Source of the DNA: Immundisolibacter sp. | GTDB taxonomy: Bacteria > Pseudomonadota > Gammaproteobacteria > Immundisolibacterales > Immundisolibacteraceae | Length of the DNA stretch: 64,000 nucleotides | NCBI RefSeq assembly: GCF_014359565.1 | Contig: NZ_JACIZD010000001.1 | Span: forward strand, 682,001 to 746,000 | Reading direction: 5' to 3' | In this document: positions 62,809 through 64,000 of the stretch, in pieces | How positions within the stretch are numbered: position 1 is the first letter of the stretch | Layout: the number at the start of each line of letters is the position of its first letter | Notes under the pieces: model-generated | Told to the model about the DNA's origin: nothing | Seen by the model: only the letters and a program-made list of their open reading frames with translations | Databases searched by the model: none | Program-made: the position numbers and the translations under genes

Positions 62809-63068
62809 CGGAAGAAACTGTAAGTCGTCGCACGGTGGTCGGCCGGGTGGTGAGCGACAAGATGGAGAAGTCCATCAGCGTGCTGGTTGAAACCCGCGAG
62901 CAACACCCGATCTACAAGAAATACCTGCGTCGCTCGACCAAGTTCCATGCTCACGATGCCGCCAACGAGTGCCGCATCGGTGATCTGGTGCGGATCGAGG
63001 AATGCCGGCCGCTGTCCAAGACCAAGACCTGGCGTCTGGTCGAGGTCATCGAGCGGATCGGCGGTTGA
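62805..63068 (+). CDS. rpsQ: 30S ribosomal protein S17
   Basis: An 87-residue OB-fold protein of the 30S body. [21 protein letters not shown] and the C-terminal [24 protein letters not shown] are conserved. The start overlaps rpmC by 4 bases. Confidence 0.96.
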   Translation: MTEETVSRRTVVGRVVSDKMEKSISVLVETREQHPIYKKYLRRSTKFHAHDAANECRIGDLVRIEECRPLSKTKTWRLVEVIERIGG

Positions 63069-63093
63069 GCGCGCCAGCCAAGCGGAGACGGTC

Positions 63094-63462
63094 ATGATTC
63101 AGATGCAAAGCCACCTCGATGTGGCCGACAACAGTGGCGCACGGCGCGTGATGTGCATCAAGGTGCTGGGTGGGTCCAAGCGGCGCTATGCCGGCGTCGG
63201 TGACGTGATCCGCGTGAGCATCAAGGACGCCATTCCGCGGGGCAAGGTCAAGAAGGGCGAGGTTTACCGGGCCGTGGTGGTGCGCACCGTGCATGGTGTG
63301 CGGCGCTCGGACGGTTCCAAGATTCGCTTCGACAGCAACGCCGTGGTGTTGCTCAACAATCAGGGTGCGCCGATCGGTACGCGCATCTTCGGGCCGGTGA
63401 CGCGCGAGTTGCGTACCGAGCAGTTCATGCGTCTGGTGTCGCTGGCACCGGAAGTTCTCTGA
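63094..63462 (+). CDS. rplN: 50S ribosomal protein L14
   Basis: A 122-residue subunit-interface protein, first gene of the spc part. [21 protein letters not shown] and [13 protein letters not shown]-like [16 protein letters not shown] are standard; FGPVTRELR closes it. ATG 63094 follows GCGGAGACG. Confidence 0.96.
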   Translation: MIQMQSHLDVADNSGARRVMCIKVLGGSKRRYAGVGDVIRVSIKDAIPRGKVKKGEVYRAVVVRTVHGVRRSDGSKIRFDSNAVVLLNNQGAPIGTRIFGPVTRELRTEQFMRLVSLAPEVL

Positions 63463-63472
63463 GGGATCACGC

Positions 63473-63787
63473 ATGCGCAAGATCAAGCGAGGCGACGAGG
63501 TCATCGTCATCACCGGGCGGGACAAGGGCAAGCGCGGCCAGGTGGTGCGCATGGTGGCGGCCGACAAGGTGGTCGTCGAGGGCGTGAACGTGGTCAAGAA
63601 GCACGTCAAGCCGAACCCGATGAGCGGGCAGCAGGGCGGCATCCTGGAAAAGGAAATGCCGCTGCAGGTGTCCAATGTTGCCTATTTCAACAAGGCCACC
63701 CAGCGTGCCGACCGCATCGGCTTTCGGGTGCTCGAAGACGGGCGCAAGGTGCGCTTTACCAAATCCAACGGCGAGGTGGTCGACTGA
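63473..63787 (+). CDS. rplX: 50S ribosomal protein L24
   Basis: A 104-residue KOW-domain protein that starts 50S assembly. [22 protein letters not shown] is the KOW signature; [19 protein letters not shown] follows. Confidence 0.96.
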   Translation: MRKIKRGDEVIVITGRDKGKRGQVVRMVAADKVVVEGVNVVKKHVKPNPMSGQQGGILEKEMPLQVSNVAYFNKATQRADRIGFRVLEDGRKVRFTKSNGEVVD

Positions 63788-63802
63788 GGTCGGCCGGTGC
63801 AC

Positions 63803-64000
63803 ATGACAAGGCTGGAACAATATTACAAGGACGTGGTCGTTGCCCGACTGCGCGAGGAACTGGGTATCGCCAACGTGATGGCGGTGCCCAAGCTGCTCAA
63901 GGTCACGCTGAACATGGGGGTTGGTGAGGCCGCGGCCGACAAGAAGGCGCTCGACGCCGCCGTCGCCGACATGACCCTGATCAGCGGGCAGAAGCCGCAG
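63803..64000 (+). CDS. rplE: 50S ribosomal protein L5, 3' end beyond the window
   Basis: The first 66 codons are visible: [19 protein letters not shown], then [21 protein letters not shown], which matches the L5 N-terminus. L5 binds 5S rRNA and is about 179 residues, so roughly 110 codons lie outside. ATG 63803 is 15 bases after rplX. Confidence 0.95.
   Translation, partial: MTRLEQYYKDVVVARLREELGIANVMAVPKLLKVTLNMGVGEAAADKKALDAAVADMTLISGQKPQ

Overview
The window comes from a GC-rich proteobacterium, most likely a gammaproteobacterium. The evidence is the bamD / rluD / pgeF neighbourhood, the tRNA-Tyr–Gly–Thr–tuf–tRNA-Trp–secE–nusG–rplKAJL–rpoBC arrangement running straight into rpsL–rpsG–fusA–tuf–rpsJ and the S10 ribosomal cluster, and tRNA genes with encoded CCA. 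Species cannot be read from the sequence. Sampled 60-base lines are about 65-78% GC in most of the window, but 40-50% GC in roughly the first 1.4 kb, which marks that end as foreign DNA.

Region 1 (1-7.9 kb) is an accessory patch. It holds the 3' part of a low-GC papain/C39-like cysteine peptidase gene, a short HUH replication endonuclease of the phage gpA family, a Fic AMP-transferase with its own inhibitory motif and winged helix, a single-chain type IIG/ISP-like restriction-modification enzyme, and a small unrecognised protein followed by an intrinsic terminator. Region 2 (8-12.8 kb) has an AEC transporter, an NYN-domain nuclease with a LOTUS-like C-terminus, and a translationally overlapping pair encoding an Rdx/SelW-like protein and a DsbD/ScsB-like thiol reductase.

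Region 3 (12.8-22.7 kb) is a leftward heavy-metal resistance block: a His-rich small membrane protein, CzcC, CzcB, CzcA, a divergent PII-like protein, a His-rich multi-pass exporter, YnfA and a ZntA/CadA P-type ATPase. Several genes overlap by 4 bases. A second ynfA copy lies in the opposite direction between czcC and czcB, entirely inside the reading frame of czcC, which has no stop before it.

Region 4 (22.8-39.7 kb) is mixed chromosomal housekeeping: an exported methyltransferase lipoprotein, an SDR, a DsbA-fold isomerase, fructose-bisphosphatase, MacAB, a PP-loop tRNA-thiolation-like enzyme, an acyl-CoA ligase plus MFS pair, a nitroreductase, BamD, RluD, PgeF and an AsmA-family protein.

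Region 5 (39.8-64 kb) is the translation/transcription supercluster: five tRNA genes, two tuf genes that appear to differ by one silent base, secE, nusG, rplKAJL, rpoBC, the str operon and the S10-spc ribosomal genes up to a truncated rplE. Two tRNA promoters and a near-consensus str promoter are readable, and there are strong hairpins after rpoC and in the str leader. No CRISPR array, insertion sequence or rRNA gene was seen.
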